Shown here: positions 44,318 to 54,325 of the stretch, piece after piece
Numbering within the stretch: the first letter of the stretch is position 1
How the letters are laid out: each line of letters starts with the position of its first letter
Translations under genes and position numbers: made by a program
The notes under the pieces: model-generated
Seen by the model: only the letters and a program-made list of their open reading frames with translations
Told to the model about the DNA's origin: nothing
Databases searched by the model: none
Source of the DNA: Aminobacter ciceronei
Lineage (GTDB): Bacteria; Pseudomonadota; Alphaproteobacteria; Rhizobiales; Rhizobiaceae
Direction of reading: 5' to 3'
Assembly: GCF_014138625.1 (NCBI RefSeq)
Contig: NZ_JACJHY010000016.1
Span: 62,001-126,000 of the forward strand
Length of the DNA stretch: 64,000 nucleotides

Positions 44318-45532
44318 ATGACCGATGCACCTCGTATCTCCCGGCAATTCTCGCAGCGCTCCGTCATGGAAGCGATCGTTCAGGGTGGGCCGATTTCGCG
44401 CGCCTCCATCGCCAAGCTGACGGGGCTCTCGAAGCAAACGATATCCGAAATCGTCCGGGACCTGGAGGATGGCGGTTGGGTGCGCGAGACCGGGCGCACG
44501 AGTGGTCATGTCGGGCGTACGGCAGTTACCTATGAGCTGGTCGTCGATGCCGCTTTCATCGTCGCCGTCGACCTGGGTGGCACCAAGGTTCGTGTGGCGG
44601 TGACCGATCTTGCCGGACAGATCGTCATCGAAGATACAGCTCCGACTGATCTGCGCGGAGGCAGGCCGCTCGTCACGCAGATCGCCGGTATGGCGCTTTC
44701 GGCCGCTGAAGGGGCCAAGGTGGCGCGTGACAAACTGCGGCTTGCAGTCGTGGGCGTTCCCGGTGCGCCCGACAACCGCACCGGCCGGGTGCTGCTTGCG
44801 CCGAATATCCGCGATTTCGACACCATGGATGTGCTGGAGGCCTTCAGGCAAGCGCTTGGCTTCGACGTCGTTCTTGAAAACGACGTCAACCTCGCGGCAC
44901 TCGGCGAAAGTTGGCAAGGCCAGGGGCAGGGTATCGACAATCTTGCCTATGTGGCGCTCGGCACGGGTATCGGCAGCGGGCTCATCCTTGGAGGCAATCT
45001 CGTGCGCGGCGCTGCCAACGCGGCCGGCGAAATGGGCTTCCTGCCGATTGGCGCCAATCCATTCGATCCGGAGTCGCTTCGGGTCGGTGCCTATGAACGC
45101 GCGGTCGCCACGCACGGTATCATCGAGCGCTACGAAACTACCACCGGCGAGAACATAAGCGTTCCCGTCATATTTGAACGCGCCGCAGCCGGAGACGCAG
45201 CGGCCGTTGCCGCCATCGACGAAACATCGCGCCAGGTCGCCTGCGGCATTGCCGCTATCTGCGCCATCGCCAACCCGCAACTCGTGATCCTCGGCGGCTC
45301 CATCGGCCTTCGACCAGAAATCCTGGAGCGCGCACGCCATTTCCTGCCGCAGTGCTTTCCCTACCCGGTCGACGTCGTCTCCGGCGAACTTGGGGCGCGG
45401 GCGGCACTTGTCGGCGCGACGGCGGTTGGCCTCAGCCAGCTGCACAACACGCTCTTCGGCGTCGCAACGCCGAATGCCGGCCTTTCCCTTCCGCCTACCG
45501 GCGCGGAATCCTCCCAGGAGGCCGCAGAATGA
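44318..45532 (+). CDS. ROK-family transcriptional regulator
   Basis: A 404-residue regulator with an N-terminal winged helix (QFSQRSVMEAIVQGG, then SIAKLTGLSKQTISEIVRDL) and a ROK sugar-sensing domain (VDLGGTKVRVAV and ALGTGIGSGLILGG). The zinc motif CxCGxxGCxE is not present at its usual place (VGAYERAVATHG). ATG 44318 follows a weak ribosome site directly after the operator. It overlaps the M20 gene by ATGA and so heads the operon to 52003. An internal sugar or sugar-acid ligand is expected from the family. Confidence 0.85.
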   Translation: MTDAPRISRQFSQRSVMEAIVQGGPISRASIAKLTGLSKQTISEIVRDLEDGGWVRETGRTSGHVGRTAVTYELVVDAAFIVAVDLGGTKVRVAVTDLAGQIVIEDTAPTDLRGGRPLVTQIAGMALSAAEGAKVARDKLRLAVVGVPGAPDNRTGRVLLAPNIRDFDTMDVLEAFRQALGFDVVLENDVNLAALGESWQGQGQGIDNLAYVALGTGIGSGLILGGNLVRGAANAAGEMGFLPIGANPFDPESLRVGAYERAVATHGIIERYETTTGENISVPVIFERAAAGDAAAVAAIDETSRQVACGIAAICAIANPQLVILGGSIGLRPEILERARHFLPQCFPYPVDVVSGELGARAALVGATAVGLSQLHNTLFGVATPNAGLSLPPTGAESSQEAAE

Positions 45533-46788
45533 CGGTAGAAAGCGACCTTTTCGGCCGTCTTCGCGCGGCACTCGATGGCGATGCAGCCATCGACCTGTTC
45601 CGCGGTGCGATCCATCGCGACAGCATCACCGGCAACGAGGCCAATGTCGTCGCCTATCTTGCCGACGCGATGCGCAAGCTCGGCCTCTCCGACGTGACGA
45701 CGGCAGACTTCCTGCCCGGGCGGCCGAATGTCTGGGGCGAGCGCAAAGGCGCCGGCGGCGGCAAACGCCTGCTCTTCATCGGCCATACCGACGTCGTCCA
45801 TGTCGATGGCTGGCGCGAAAACTGGGCCGGTACCGAGCGTGAGGATCCCTTTGGCGCGGCCATCGTCGACGGCGCGATCTGGGGCCGTGGGGCAGGCGAC
45901 CTCAAGGCCGGCATCACTTCGTCGCTTGCTGCCATGGCGCTTCTCGATGCGGCAGGGATCCAGCTTGCCGGTGACGTTTCTTTCGCCTTTGTCGGCGACG
46001 AGGAGAGCGGCCAGCCGGGCACCGGCGTCTCGGCCGGCATCAAGGACTACGTGGCACGCATGGAGGCCGGCGAGGTCGAGCGGCCTGATTTCGTCATCTA
46101 TGTCGAGCCGACGCAGCTTGCCGTTTACCCGGCGCAGATCGGCTTCTTCATCACCGACATTACCATCACTGGGCGCTCGGCCTATTTCGGTGTGCCGGAA
46201 CTCGGCAAGGATGCGCTGCGCGCCAGCCACGCGGCGATGAGCGCACTGTGGAAACACTCCGAGGTAATTTCCGCTCGCGCCGAGCACGCGCTTGTCGGCC
46301 GTTCCTTCCTGCTGATCACCGGGCTCAGCGGTGGCGGTTACATCGCCGTCCCGGAAAAATGCGAATTGTCGCTGATCCGCAAGCTTCTGCCGGGCGAGTC
46401 GCTCGACCAGGCAGCCGCAGAGATCGAAGCCGCCGTGCGTGGCGCCATCGACGACCCGGATATCGCGGTGGACTTTTCCTACCCTGCCGGCCGAGACCAT
46501 GCACTCGGCGGTACGGCAGCCGAGATTGATGCGGGCTCCCCTGAGGTCGCGATGCTGTCGCAGGCGATCGGTAGCGCGCTGTCCGGGCGCGGCACCATTC
46601 AAGGGGCGCCGTTCTGGTCGGAATCGCCCTTCTTCGTGAACCGGCTCGGTATCCCCGCGGTCTATTGCGCGCCCGGCGATATCCGGAATTGCCACACCTA
46701 CAACGAACACGTCGAGATCGAAGAATTTCTCGCGGGCGTCATCGGCTTTGCGGCCTTCATGGCGCGTTTTTGCGGAACAGTTGACTGA
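45529..46788 (+). CDS. M20-family metallopeptidase (ArgE/DapE/CPG2-like)
   Basis: A 419-residue zinc amidohydrolase. It has LLFIGHTDVVHVDGW with the first ligand His and catalytic Asp, DGAIWGRGAGDLKAGI with the bridging Asp, GDEESGQPGTG with the catalytic Glu pair, and HTYNEHVEIEEF with the last His. The dimerisation domain lies between about 195 and 310. There is no signal peptide. ATG 45529 overlaps the ROK stop. It probably removes an acyl or aminoacyl group from the compound imported by the operon's transporter. The substrate is unknown. Confidence 0.88.
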   Translation: MTVESDLFGRLRAALDGDAAIDLFRGAIHRDSITGNEANVVAYLADAMRKLGLSDVTTADFLPGRPNVWGERKGAGGGKRLLFIGHTDVVHVDGWRENWAGTEREDPFGAAIVDGAIWGRGAGDLKAGITSSLAAMALLDAAGIQLAGDVSFAFVGDEESGQPGTGVSAGIKDYVARMEAGEVERPDFVIYVEPTQLAVYPAQIGFFITDITITGRSAYFGVPELGKDALRASHAAMSALWKHSEVISARAEHALVGRSFLLITGLSGGGYIAVPEKCELSLIRKLLPGESLDQAAAEIEAAVRGAIDDPDIAVDFSYPAGRDHALGGTAAEIDAGSPEVAMLSQAIGSALSGRGTIQGAPFWSESPFFVNRLGIPAVYCAPGDIRNCHTYNEHVEIEEFLAGVIGFAAFMARFCGTVD

Positions 46789-46815
46789 ACCATCCGAACC
46801 AAAGGGAGTGAGACC

Positions 46816-47877
46816 ATGCAGATGACAAAATGGCTGACCGGAGCCTTGACCGCCGGTCTTATCATGAGCGCCGGAACTGCCATTGCCCAGACCGTCGGCC
46901 CGGCCGGTGAGGCAGCAACGCCGAGTTCCGAAGTCACGCTCAGTGACGCTGACATCGCGGCGCTGAAGGACAAGGGCTACAAGGCAGCACTGCTCTGGCA
47001 CACCTCGTCCGACTTCACCAATGCGGTCGGCCAGGGCGCGACCGATGAGTTCAAGCGCGCCGGCATCGACATTGCCGTGACGACGGATGCCCAGTTCGAC
47101 GCCGCGCGCCAGCGCAGCGACATCGAGACAGCACTTGCCGCCAAGCCGAACGTCATCCTGGCATTGCCGCTCGATCCGGTGACGTCGGCCGAAGCGTTCC
47201 GCCAGGCCGTCGCCGACGGCGCCAAGCTGGTGTTCCTGTCGAATGTGCCAAAGGACTACAAGCACGGTACGGACTACGCCGCGATCGTTACCGACGACCT
47301 CTACCAGATGGGCAAGCAGGCGGCCGATGCGTTGGCCAAGTCCATCGGCGGCAAGGGTACGGTCGGCTACATCTTCCACGACGCCACCTACTACGTCACC
47401 AACCAGCGTGACCAGGCATTCAAGTCGACCATCGAGAAGGACTATCCTGACATCAAGATCGTCGCGGACCAGGGCATTTCCGATCCGGCGCGCGCCGAGG
47501 AGCTGGCCAATGCGATGCTGCTGAAAAATCCGGATCTCGACGGTATTTACGTCACCTGGGCCGAGCCGGCGGACGGCGTGTTGGCGGCGCTGCGCGGCGC
47601 GGGTAACACCAAGACGAAGATCGTCACGCTCGATCTCGCCGAGCCGGTCGCCCTCGACATGGTCAAGGGCGGCAATGTGACGGCGCTGGTCGCCGACAAG
47701 GCCTATGAACTCGGCCGCGCCATGGCGGCTGCCGGCATGAAGTCGCTGCTCGGTCAGGAGACGCCGGCCTTCGTCGTTGCCCCGGCGCTGACGGTCACCA
47801 AGGACAATGTGTCCCAAGGCTGGAAAGACTCGCTGAACCGCGACGCGCCGCAATCGGTGCTCGACGCAGCGAAGTGA
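46816..47877 (+). CDS. Ribose-type ABC substrate-binding protein, copy 1
   Basis: A 353-residue periplasmic binding protein. A signal peptide MQMTKWLTGALTAGLIMSAG plus TAIAQ ends near residue 25. The fold is that of periplasmic-binding family 4, with YKAALLWHTSSDFTNAVGQG, IFHDATYYVTNQRDQAFK and PDLDGIYVTWAEP. It is clearly a paralogue of the next gene. A perfect 12-bp hairpin follows its stop, so it is likely the more highly expressed of the pair. Confidence 0.88.
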   Translation: MQMTKWLTGALTAGLIMSAGTAIAQTVGPAGEAATPSSEVTLSDADIAALKDKGYKAALLWHTSSDFTNAVGQGATDEFKRAGIDIAVTTDAQFDAARQRSDIETALAAKPNVILALPLDPVTSAEAFRQAVADGAKLVFLSNVPKDYKHGTDYAAIVTDDLYQMGKQAADALAKSIGGKGTVGYIFHDATYYVTNQRDQAFKSTIEKDYPDIKIVADQGISDPARAEELANAMLLKNPDLDGIYVTWAEPADGVLAALRGAGNTKTKIVTLDLAEPVALDMVKGGNVTALVADKAYELGRAMAAAGMKSLLGQETPAFVVAPALTVTKDNVSQGWKDSLNRDAPQSVLDAAK

Positions 47878-47883
47878 CCGCCT

Positions 47884-47912
47884 GACTGCGGCGGCGCCAG
47901 GCCGCCGCAGTC
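47884..47912 (+). terminator. Perfect hairpin between the two binding-protein genes
   Basis: GACTGCGGCGGC (47884-47895) and GCCGCCGCAGTC (47901-47912) form a perfect 12-bp stem with a 5-base loop, 6 bp after the first binding-protein stop. No T-run follows, so partial termination or mRNA protection is more likely than full termination. Confidence 0.6.
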
Positions 47913-47949
47913 CCGTAACCCGAGTATCGCAGTTTCACGGGAGGAAACC

Positions 47950-49008
47950 ATGCGCATTGCAACGACACTGGCCTTGATGACCGGCCTTCTTGGCGCTCAC
48001 GCCTACGCGGCAGACGGCGCGACGACAGGACCGCATGGCGAAGGGCCGACGGCCGCAAGCACCGTCACACTGACAGCCGAGGAAGAACAGAACATCAAGG
48101 ATGGCAGGTTTACCGCTGCCCTCGTCTGGCACGAGATGAGCGAATACACCAATGCGGTGAATGCCGGTGCCCAGGACGAATTCAAGCGCCTCGGCATCGA
48201 GGTCGTTGCGCAGACCGATGCCGGCTTTGACGGCGCGCGCCAGAAGGCCGATGTCGAGACGGTGCTGGCCAAGAAGCCATCGATCATCGTGTCGCTTCCG
48301 GTCGATCCGGCCAGCGCCGCCGCCGTCTACGATCCAGCCCGCGCCGCCGGGGTTAAGCTCGCCTTCGTCGACAATTCGCCGGCCGGCTACGAACATGGCA
48401 AGGACTATGTGACGATCGTTTCCGACGACCTGTTCCAGATGGGCAGCAAGGCCGCCATCGCGATGGCCGACGCCTTGGGCAAGAAGGGCAAGGTCGGCTA
48501 CATCTTCCATGACGCCGATTTCTACGTGACCAACCAGCGCGACCAGGCCTTCAAGAAGACCATCGAGCAGGACTATCCTGACATGAAGATCGTCGCCGAG
48601 CAGGGCATGGCCGATCCCGCCCGCAGCGAGGAGATCGCCCAGGCGATGGTGACGCAGCACCCCGACCTCGACGGCATCTACGTTACCTGGGCTGAGCCGG
48701 CCCTGAGCGTACTGTCCGCGCTGCGCTCGGCGGGCAACAGCCACACCAGGATCGTCACCCTCGACCTCAATGAGCCGGCGGCGCTCGACATGGTCAAGGG
48801 CGGCAGCGTCGCGGCGCTGATCGCCGACGAGGCCTACAATATCGGCGTAACCGCAGCCCGCTCGGCGGCCGGCGCGATGCTCGGCAAGGAGGCTGCGCCC
48901 TTTCTCGTCGTCGATTCCCTAGCCGTCACCAAGGCCACGGTGAAGGAGGGCTGGAAGACGTCGCTGAACAAGGACGTCCCGCAATCCATTGCCGATGCCC
49001 TGAAATAA
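47950..49008 (+). CDS. Ribose-type ABC substrate-binding protein, copy 2
   Basis: A 352-residue periplasmic protein with signal peptide MRIATTLALMTGLLGAHAYA. It shares long identical runs with the preceding protein (VGYIFHDA, VTNQRDQAFK, PDLDGIYVTWAEP, LDMVKGG) and the same length, so the two arose by tandem duplication and have since diverged in the N-terminal half. ATG 47950 has GGGAGG upstream. Two receptors with one permease suggest broadened or split ligand range. No hairpin follows this copy. Confidence 0.88.
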   Translation: MRIATTLALMTGLLGAHAYAADGATTGPHGEGPTAASTVTLTAEEEQNIKDGRFTAALVWHEMSEYTNAVNAGAQDEFKRLGIEVVAQTDAGFDGARQKADVETVLAKKPSIIVSLPVDPASAAAVYDPARAAGVKLAFVDNSPAGYEHGKDYVTIVSDDLFQMGSKAAIAMADALGKKGKVGYIFHDADFYVTNQRDQAFKKTIEQDYPDMKIVAEQGMADPARSEEIAQAMVTQHPDLDGIYVTWAEPALSVLSALRSAGNSHTRIVTLDLNEPAALDMVKGGSVAALIADEAYNIGVTAARSAAGAMLGKEAAPFLVVDSLAVTKATVKEGWKTSLNKDVPQSIADALK

Positions 49009-49045
49009 GCCACGTCCGGTCGGCTCTCATTCACGGAGATAAATC

Positions 49046-50023
49046 ATGTCCAGTACCAATCAGGGTGCCGCGGTCCGCGCGGCGGGGCTGGCCGGCCGCG
49101 TCAACCTGCAGCAATATGTCGTCTACGTCGGCTTCCTGGCGATCTTCCTGTTCTTCGCCATCGTGCTGAAGGACAGCGGGTTCCTGACCGTCCGCAACCT
49201 CTCGAACATCGTGCTGCAGACCGCGCCGGTGACGATCATGGCCATCGGCCTCGTCTTCGTCATGTCGGCGGGAGAGATCGACCTCTCCATCGGCTCGACG
49301 GTTGCCGTGGCAGCGCTTGCTGCCGCGGTCACCATGCAGGGTTACGGCCTCGTCCCCGGCGTCTTGGCGGGGCTCGGATGCGGCCTGTTGATCGGCCTCG
49401 TCAATGGTGTGCTCGTCGCCTATGTCAGGCTGCCGTCCTTCCTTGTCACGCTTGCGACGCTGGGACTGTTTGCCGGTGTGTCGCGATCGATGACAGACCT
49501 GCGCAGCATTCCCGTCACTAATGAGGCCTTCACCGGCTTCTTCGGTTCCGGATCGCTGCTCGGCATTCCGTCGCTCATCTGGTGGACGGCGATTGCGGTC
49601 GCCTTCGGTCATATCCTGTATCGTGAAACCCGTTTCGGCGCGCATGTCCTGGCGATCGGCGACAATGCCCGGGCGGCCAGTGTTTCCGGCATTTCGGTGC
49701 CGAAGATGCGGCTTGCCGTACTGATGATCTCAGGTGCGCTCGCCGGCCTTGCCGGCCTGCTCTATGCCGGTCGCCTGCAAGCCGCGAAATACACGCTCGG
49801 CGAGACCGACCTGATGACGGTCATCGCTGCCGTCATCGTTGGTGGCACGCTGCTCAATGGCGGCAAGGGCTCGATCATCGGCGCGCTCGTCGGCTCGCTG
49901 ATGATGGGCATGCTCAACAATGGTCTCATCCTGATGGGCCTTTCCGTTTCCGACCAGATGATCGTTCGCGGTCTCATCATTCTTGCCGCAGTCGCCGTGT
50001 CGCTGCGCGAAAAGTCCCGCTGA
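49046..50023 (+). CDS. Ribose-type ABC importer permease
   Basis: A 325-residue RbsC-type permease with multiple spans. It has SAGEIDLSIGSTVAVAAL and AAVIVGGTLLNGGKGSIIGALVGS, the paired family motifs. ATG 49046 has GGAG upstream. It is the only permease of the operon, so it probably forms a homodimer. It lies between the duplicated binding proteins and the PLP-type enzyme gene. Confidence 0.88.
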   Translation: MSSTNQGAAVRAAGLAGRVNLQQYVVYVGFLAIFLFFAIVLKDSGFLTVRNLSNIVLQTAPVTIMAIGLVFVMSAGEIDLSIGSTVAVAALAAAVTMQGYGLVPGVLAGLGCGLLIGLVNGVLVAYVRLPSFLVTLATLGLFAGVSRSMTDLRSIPVTNEAFTGFFGSGSLLGIPSLIWWTAIAVAFGHILYRETRFGAHVLAIGDNARAASVSGISVPKMRLAVLMISGALAGLAGLLYAGRLQAAKYTLGETDLMTVIAAVIVGGTLLNGGKGSIIGALVGSLMMGMLNNGLILMGLSVSDQMIVRGLIILAAVAVSLREKSR

Positions 50024-50033
50024 GGAGGATCGA

Positions 50034-51244
50034 ATGTTTCTCGACGTCTTGCGCCGGCGCAATCCAGGCTTCGTCGAAGCAGCGCAAAAACTTCACCGCG
50101 AGGGCAAGATCCCGGCCAATGCCTATGTGATCGACCTCGATACGATCGAGCGTAACGCCGGTGTCCTCAAGGACGAGGCGACGCGGCTCGGCCTGAAGAT
50201 CTTTGCCATGACCAAGCAGTTCGGCCGCTCGAGCTCGGCCTGCCAGGCGATCCTGCGCGGCGGCATCGAGCGTTCCGTGGCCGTCGATATGGCCTGTGCC
50301 AAGGCGACCCACAGGGCCGGCCTCAAGCTTGGCCATCTCGGCCATCTCCAGCAGGTCGCCCGCCACGAGGCCAATGGGGCTGCAAGGGTGCTTCAGCCGG
50401 ATTACTGGACCGTGTTCAATGAGACAAAGGCGCGCGAGGCCGCAGCCGGCGCCAAGGCTGCCGGGCGCGTACAGAACCTGCTCGCCCGCATCCATGCCGA
50501 AGGCGATACGTTCTACCGCGGTCACGAAGGCGGGTTCGAGGCGGCCGACGTCGTTGAGGTCGCCGGCATGTTCGACAGCCTCGATGGCGGCCGTTTCGCC
50601 GGCATCACCACCTTCCCGGCGCTGCTCTTCGATCACCAGGCCCGCAAGGTCCTGCCGACGCCCAATCTCGCAACGCTGACGAAAACCGCTGAGGCGCTGG
50701 CGAGGGTTGGGCGCCGGAATATCGAGGTCAACGCTCCCGGCACGACCTCAAGCGTGCTGCTTGCCGCACTGGCAGAAGCCGGCGCCACGCAATGCGAGCC
50801 TGGCAATGGCCTGCATGGCACCACGGCCCTTCATGTCGTGGATGACCTGCCGGAGTTGCCCGCCATGCTCTATCTCACCGAAGTCTCCCACCTCTCGGGC
50901 GGCAAGGCCTATTGTTTCGGTGGTGGCTTCTACATCGACCCGATTTTCCCGGACTACGACGTCAAGGCCATCGTCTCCGACGAGCCGACGGTCGCGGCAG
51001 GCGCCTTGCGCAGCGTCGAAATCCCGCCGCCCTCGGCCATCGACTACTACGCGATGATCGACGCGACCGGCCCTGGCGCGCCAAAGCCCGGCGACACGGC
51101 CGTCTTCGGATTCCGCGGACAAGCGTTTGTCACCCGGGCCTATGTCGTCGGTGTGTCCGGCATTTCGTCAGGCGTGCCGAAGGTGGAGAGCATCGAGAAT
51201 TCATTCGGCGAAACCACCGCCTGGCCGATCGAAGAGGGCAGAGC

Positions 51245-51248
<4 letters not shown>
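50034..51248 (+). CDS. YhfX-like PLP-dependent (alanine racemase-fold) protein
   Basis: A 404-residue fold-type III PLP protein resembling E. coli YhfX. It has IPANAYVIDLDTIERNAGVL, KIFAMTKQFGRS with the expected PLP Lys (MTKQ), LPTPNLATLTKTAEAL, INAPGTTS-like NVNAPGTTSS (here VNAPGTTSS), ATQCEPGNGLHGTT and EVSHLSGGKAYCFGGGF. ATG 50034 follows GAGGAGG. Its stop overlaps the ATPase gene (ATGA). The family acts on amino acids or related amines, but the reaction of YhfX proteins is not firmly established. Position inside an ABC operon suggests it acts on the imported or released compound. Confidence 0.8.
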
Positions 51249-52003
<755 letters not shown>

Positions 52004-52263
52004 CTGCGCGCCCGGGTTTTGGAGCCGGCAAAGCGAATGACTGAAACTCAAATGTCGCGCCAGATCTGAAATACTCGAGAGCTTGTCGAGCAGCAGGGGA
52101 ATCTCGCCTGGGCTCCCGCCGGCGACGATCGGTTCTTCCAGAACGCCCCGTCCACGATGCGCCGCTGCGGCTAGAACAAGCTGCCTTGCTGACAGTGTCC
52201 CCTCCGGCGGCCGTCCGGATTTGGTAAGGGGCTCCCAGTGTACTCGGATATGCCAAAACTATG
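52004..52263. other. Gap with possible small RNA upstream of a terminator
   Basis: No frame in this 260-bp gap resembles a known protein. It contains several short complementary GC-rich blocks (for example CCCCT and AGGGG around 52199-52231) ahead of the terminator at 52264. This would fit a small RNA or a long 3' UTR of the operon. Confidence 0.3.
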
Positions 52264-52292
52264 GACCCGCGGTGTTGCCGTGGGTCTTTTTT
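52264..52292 (+). terminator. Rho-independent terminator
   Basis: GACCCGCGG (52264-52272), loop TGTTG and CCGTGGGTC (52278-52286) form a 9-bp stem with one G-T pair, followed by six T. It is the only classical intrinsic terminator I see in the window. It ends transcription from the ABC operon or from a small RNA in the gap. Confidence 0.85.
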
Positions 52293-52505
52293 GTGAGCGG
52301 TTTTGGCCGCTTGGCGCTGGAACGCACGTTGATGCAGGGCATTGTCGAAATGCTATGCTGAAAGTCCTTGACCAGTTGGGTGCCGACCTGCGGCGACAGC
52401 GGATTGTGATCGCCACTTCTCGTATGTCGAGCAGCTACAGGCGCGATGGTGACGAAGTGCCGACTTTGATTTGTCTTGGCCGATTGGCTGGACTATGGAT
52501 CGGCG

Positions 52506-53402
52506 ATGAACCTGCGCTTCGTCGAAACCTTCGTCTGGGTCGCCCGGCTGGGGAGCTTTCGCGCCGCGGCTGATCGGCTGAACGCGACGCAAGCGGCCGT
52601 TTCCAATCGCATCGCCAGCCTGGAAGCGGAGATGGGCTGCGAGCTGTTCGAGCGCTTGCCCGGCGGCGTGCGGCTGTCGACGATCGGGCAGCGGGCGTTG
52701 CAGCCGGCCGAGGAACTGCTCAAGGCGGCGACAAGTTTCAAGGTGGCGATCGGCAGCCCGCAGCAGCTGAGGGCAACGGTGACGATCGGCACCATCGATT
52801 CGATCGTGCATGCCTGGCTGCCCAACTTCATCGAACGCGTGAAGGAGCGTTTTCCCTCGCTCGGGCTCGATCTCAATGTCGACACGTCGCTGGCGATCGG
52901 GCGCGAGGTGAGCGAGCGGCGGTTGGACCTCGCGCTGCTGATGGGCCCGGTGCTGAGCCCGGGCCTCAAGAACATCGACCTCGGCAGCATGGAATGTGTC
53001 TGGGTCGCCGCGCCCTCCTTCGGTCTTGGCGACAGCAGGCTCAATCTGGAAGACCTTCGCGCCTATCCAGTGCTGACCTTCTCGCGCAACAGCGTGCCGC
53101 ATATCTGGCTGCTCCGGCAGTTCGAGGAACTGGGTGTGTCGCCCCCCGTGATCTCCAATTCGAACTCGCTTTCGGCGATGTCGCGGCTCGCCTGCGATGG
53201 TGTCGGCGTCGCGTTGTTGCCGCTGCCGCTCGTGGCGCCGATGATCGCGTCGGGCGTGCTGCAGCTGCTCTCGATCACGCCGCAGTTCCCGGCGCTCAAG
53301 CTCCATGCCGTCTATGCCGATGATCCTGAAAATCTAATTCCATCAATGCTTTCGGTGATCGCGCGAGAGGCGTCGCTGCACACGATGGGCGTTTCGGCGT
53401 AG
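52506..53402 (+). CDS. LysR-family regulator of the Nit2-RraA-importer operon
   Basis: A 298-residue LysR regulator. The helix-turn-helix region is FVETFVWVARLGSFRAAADRL with ATQAAVSNRIASLEAEMGCELF, read in parts. The effector domain covers about 90-298. ATG 52506 is chosen as the first Met giving the standard N-terminus; ATG 52476 is an in-frame alternative. It is co-directional with and about 105 bp upstream of the Nit2-like gene, with a candidate LysR box between. Confidence 0.85.
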   Translation: MNLRFVETFVWVARLGSFRAAADRLNATQAAVSNRIASLEAEMGCELFERLPGGVRLSTIGQRALQPAEELLKAATSFKVAIGSPQQLRATVTIGTIDSIVHAWLPNFIERVKERFPSLGLDLNVDTSLAIGREVSERRLDLALLMGPVLSPGLKNIDLGSMECVWVAAPSFGLGDSRLNLEDLRAYPVLTFSRNSVPHIWLLRQFEELGVSPPVISNSNSLSAMSRLACDGVGVALLPLPLVAPMIASGVLQLLSITPQFPALKLHAVYADDPENLIPSMLSVIAREASLHTMGVSA

Positions 53403-53434
53403 CCTTGGGTGCACAAGTTTTTTCTATCGGGGAC

Positions 53435-53455
53435 GACAATTCTTTATCGTTTGTC
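53435..53455. promoter_or_regulatory. Candidate LysR box upstream of the Nit2-like gene
   Basis: GACAA (53435-53439), 11 bases and TTGTC (53451-53455) form an exact inverted repeat with LysR-type spacing, about 53 bp before ATG 53508. No other symmetric element is present in the 105-bp gap. Confidence 0.45.
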
Positions 53456-53507
53456 ATCACCTCGCCGAGGCCTGACGATACCTCCAGATGAGACTTGGAG
53501 GACTTCG

Positions 53508-54311
53508 ATGAAGATCAGTATGGTGCAAATGAATTCCGGTTCCGACAAGGCGCGGAACCTCGACGATGCCGAGCGTTTGGTTCGCGAGGTGGTCGCCGCG
53601 GAGAAACCGGAGCTGGTGGTGCTGCCCGAATATTTCGCCTTCCTCGGCGAGGGTCGCGACGCGGTCCATGGCAGCGGCGAATATTTCCCCGACGGGGCTT
53701 CCTACAAGCGCATGGCGTCGTTGGCGCGGGAACTCGGCGTCACCCTGCATTGCGGCTCCATGGTCGAGAAGGCCGGCAACAACCACTACAATGCGACGGT
53801 CGTGTTCGGGCCGAAGGGCGAGGAGATCGCCAAATATCGCAAGATGCACCTGTTCGACATCGACACGCCCGGCGGCGTCTCCTACCGCGAGTCCGATACG
53901 ATCAGCCGCGGCGAAGACGTGGTGACCTACAAGGTCGGCGACACGACCGTCGGCTGCGCCATTTGCTACGACATCCGCTTCCCCGAGCTGTTCCGTGCCC
54001 TGCGCGACAAGGGTGCCGACGTCATCGTCCTGCCGGCCGCCTTCACGCTGATGACGGGCAAGGATCACTGGGAGCTTTTGGCCCGGGCCCGTGCCGTCGA
54101 AACCCAGACCTATTTTGTCGCCGTCGGCCAGACCGGCGCCCATGCCGAAGGTAAGAAATGGTGCTGGGGCCATTCGATGGTCATCGACCCCTGGGGCCTG
54201 ATGGTCGCCCAGTGCTCCGACGGCGTTGGTTCGGCCACCGCCACGGTCGACCTGAACCGCGTCGCCAATGTTCGCCGCGACGTGCCAGTCGCCCAGCACC
54301 ACGTCCTCTAA
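53508..54311 (+). CDS. Carbon-nitrogen hydrolase, Nit2/omega-amidase-like
   Basis: A 267-residue nitrilase-superfamily amidase. The catalytic triad falls at Glu41 (VVLPEYFAF), Lys112 (YRKMHLFDIDTPGG) and Cys153 (AICYDIRFPE), almost the numbering of mammalian Nit2. Nit2 hydrolyses alpha-ketoglutaramate and alpha-ketosuccinamate; Nit1-type deaminated-glutathione amidase activity is a close alternative. ATG 53508 has GGAGG upstream. It starts the operon with the RraA-like gene and the polyamine-type importer. Confidence 0.85.
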   Translation: MKISMVQMNSGSDKARNLDDAERLVREVVAAEKPELVVLPEYFAFLGEGRDAVHGSGEYFPDGASYKRMASLARELGVTLHCGSMVEKAGNNHYNATVVFGPKGEEIAKYRKMHLFDIDTPGGVSYRESDTISRGEDVVTYKVGDTTVGCAICYDIRFPELFRALRDKGADVIVLPAAFTLMTGKDHWELLARARAVETQTYFVAVGQTGAHAEGKKWCWGHSMVIDPWGLMVAQCSDGVGSATATVDLNRVANVRRDVPVAQHHVL

Positions 54312-54325
54312 GGAGCTGCCCCCCA

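Noticed and set aside
45361-47853. Minus-strand open frame of 830 codons
   Set aside because: It lies opposite the M20 and first SBP genes, both with clear motifs, and has no recognisable domain. It is a GC-rich shadow frame.
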